Program-made: the position numbers and the translations under genes
Notes under the pieces: model-generated
Databases searched by the model: none
Seen by the model: only the letters and a program-made list of their open reading frames with translations
Told to the model about the DNA's origin: nothing
Shown here: one piece after another, positions 7,411 through 8,353 of the stretch
How the letters are laid out: every line of letters begins with the position of its first letter
Position numbering within the stretch: the first letter of the stretch is position 1
Assembly: GCA_007119835.1 (NCBI GenBank)
Contig: SKOX01000416.1
Location: 1-8,353, forward strand
Source of the DNA: Paracoccaceae bacterium
GTDB taxonomy: Bacteria; Pseudomonadota; Alphaproteobacteria; Rhodobacterales; Rhodobacteraceae
DNA: 8,353 nt
Reading direction: 5' to 3'

Positions 7411-8353
7411 ATGAAGCAGGATCAGCCGCTCGGGGCATCCATCCCGCCGCCGCTGTGGCGACGCGACGCCCGCGACGAGCGCGAGGCGTTCCGCGCCCTC
7501 GACCGGACGTCGGACGCGCTGACCGCGCAGATGACCGGCGGCATCTCGCCCGCGGCGCTCGCGCTCGCCGGGTTCGACTGGTCGATCCACCTCGCGCGCG
7601 CTCCCGGCAAGCGGGCCGAGCTCGCCGTGAAGGCGATGCGCAAGACGACGCGCCTCGCCCTCCACCTCGCGGCCAGCGCGGGCGACCCCAGGACCCCGCC
7701 CTGCATCGAGCCCCTGCCCGGCGACACCCGCTTCCGCGGCGAGGCCTGGTCGCAGCCGCCCTTCAACCTCTGGTCCCAGGCGTTCCTGCTCCAACAGCAA
7801 TGGTGGCACAACGCCACGACCGACGTGCCCGGCGTCAGCCCGCACCACGAGGAGGTCGTGGCCTTCGCCGCGCGCCAGCTCCTCGACCTGTTCGCGCCGT
7901 CGAACACGCCCTTCACCAATCCCGAGATCCTCGAGCGCACGGTCAGCAGCGGCGGCATGAACTTCGTCGAGGGCTGGCGCAACCTGGTGGAGGACGCCCG
8001 GCGCTTCGCGACCGGTCAGCCGCCGGTCGGCACGGAGGAGTACCGCGTCGGCGTCGACGTCGCCACCACGCCGGGCAAGGTCGTCTTCCGCAACCGGCTG
8101 ATCGAGCTCATCCAGTACGCGCCGGCGACAGAGACGGTGCGCGCCGAGCCGATCCTGATCGTGCCGGCCTGGATCATGAAATACTACATCCTCGACCTGT
8201 CGCCGGACAACTCGCTCATCCGCTACCTCGTCGGCAAGGGCCACACCGTCTTCTGCATCTCGTGGCGCAACCCGAGCGGCGCCGACCGCGACCTCGGCCT
8301 CGACGACTATCGCGCCATGGGGGTCATGGCCGCGCTCGACGCCGTCTCGACCA
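7411..8353 (+). CDS. phaC: Class I poly(3-hydroxyalkanoate) synthase, 5' part
   Basis: The frame is open from the ATG at 7411 to the window's end, giving about 314 residues. PHA synthase joins 3-hydroxyacyl-CoA units into polyester at the surface of storage granules. The visible N-terminal domain includes FDWSIHLARAPGKRAELAVKAMRKTTRL (from about residue 55), then FRGEAWSQPPFNLWSQAFLLQQQWW and NPEILERTVSSGGMNFVEGWRN. The start of the alpha/beta-hydrolase core follows: PILIVPAWIMKYYILDLSPDNSLIRYLV (from about 247) and GHTVFCISWRNP. These are hallmarks of PhaC. The catalytic cysteine in its lipase-like G-x-C-x-G-G box should come at about residue 320-325, a few dozen bases past the window, so activity cannot be checked. 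AAGGAG at 7398-7403, seven bases upstream, supports the start. FNR-type boxes upstream suggest oxygen- or redox-linked control. Confidence 0.93.
   Translation, partial: MKQDQPLGASIPPPLWRRDARDEREAFRALDRTSDALTAQMTGGISPAALALAGFDWSIHLARAPGKRAELAVKAMRKTTRLALHLAASAGDPRTPPCIEPLPGDTRFRGEAWSQPPFNLWSQAFLLQQQWWHNATTDVPGVSPHHEEVVAFAARQLLDLFAPSNTPFTNPEILERTVSSGGMNFVEGWRNLVEDARRFATGQPPVGTEEYRVGVDVATTPGKVVFRNRLIELIQYAPATETVRAEPILIVPAWIMKYYILDLSPDNSLIRYLVGKGHTVFCISWRNPSGADRDLGLDDYRAMGVMAALDAVST

Noticed and set aside
7192..8244. A 350-residue minus-strand frame opposite phaC
   Set aside because: It lies antisense to phaC, which has strong family motifs and a good ribosome binding site. The frame would also cover the FNR-type boxes.

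Overview
The window comes from a chromosome with very high G+C content. It looks like an alphaproteobacterium, most likely order Hyphomicrobiales (Rhizobiales). I base this on the GyrB sequence, an EcfG-type stress promoter, FNR/FixK-type operators beside a class I PHA synthase, and the small-gene set. I cannot place the genus. Six complete protein genes plus one small zinc-finger gene are read on the minus strand. One gene, phaC, is read on the plus strand and runs off the right end. I see no rRNA, tRNA, CRISPR array, insertion sequence or phage gene.

Left part (1-2486): the first 258 bases are non-coding. They hold four copies of a 10-base motif around GCGACAATCA and two hairpins. Next comes a two-gene minus-strand operon: a Tat-exported metal-dependent amidohydrolase (1029-2486) followed 14 bases later by an outer-membrane beta-barrel protein (259-1014). 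The ribosome binding site of the second gene overlaps the stop codon of the first.

Middle (2629-5343): gyrB is complete (805 residues) and has a good sigma-70-type promoter just upstream. Above it lies a 50-residue protein with two DnaJ-type CxxCxGxG motifs. Its upstream region carries a full match to the alphaproteobacterial general-stress (EcfG) promoter, GGAAC-N17-CGTT, at the right distance from the start codon. A stretch full of hairpins (about 5479-5581) separates it from the next operon.

Right part (5625-8353): a Crp/Fnr-family regulator (6368-7123) is followed on the same strand by a two-helix YgaP-like membrane protein (DUF2892) and a periplasmic DsrE-family protein, the last two overlapping by ATGA. 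Divergent to the regulator is phaC. The 287-base gap between them holds two TTGA-N6-TCAA boxes, which is the half-site the regulator's recognition helix (E-x-x-S-R) predicts. The simplest reading is a low-oxygen or redox switch acting on PHA synthesis, its own gene and a small sulfur-related membrane/periplasm pair. That link is inferred, not shown.

I found no clearly undescribed large system. The best leads are the stress-promoted mini zinc-finger protein and the Crp/Fnr-phaC-DUF2892-DsrE locus.
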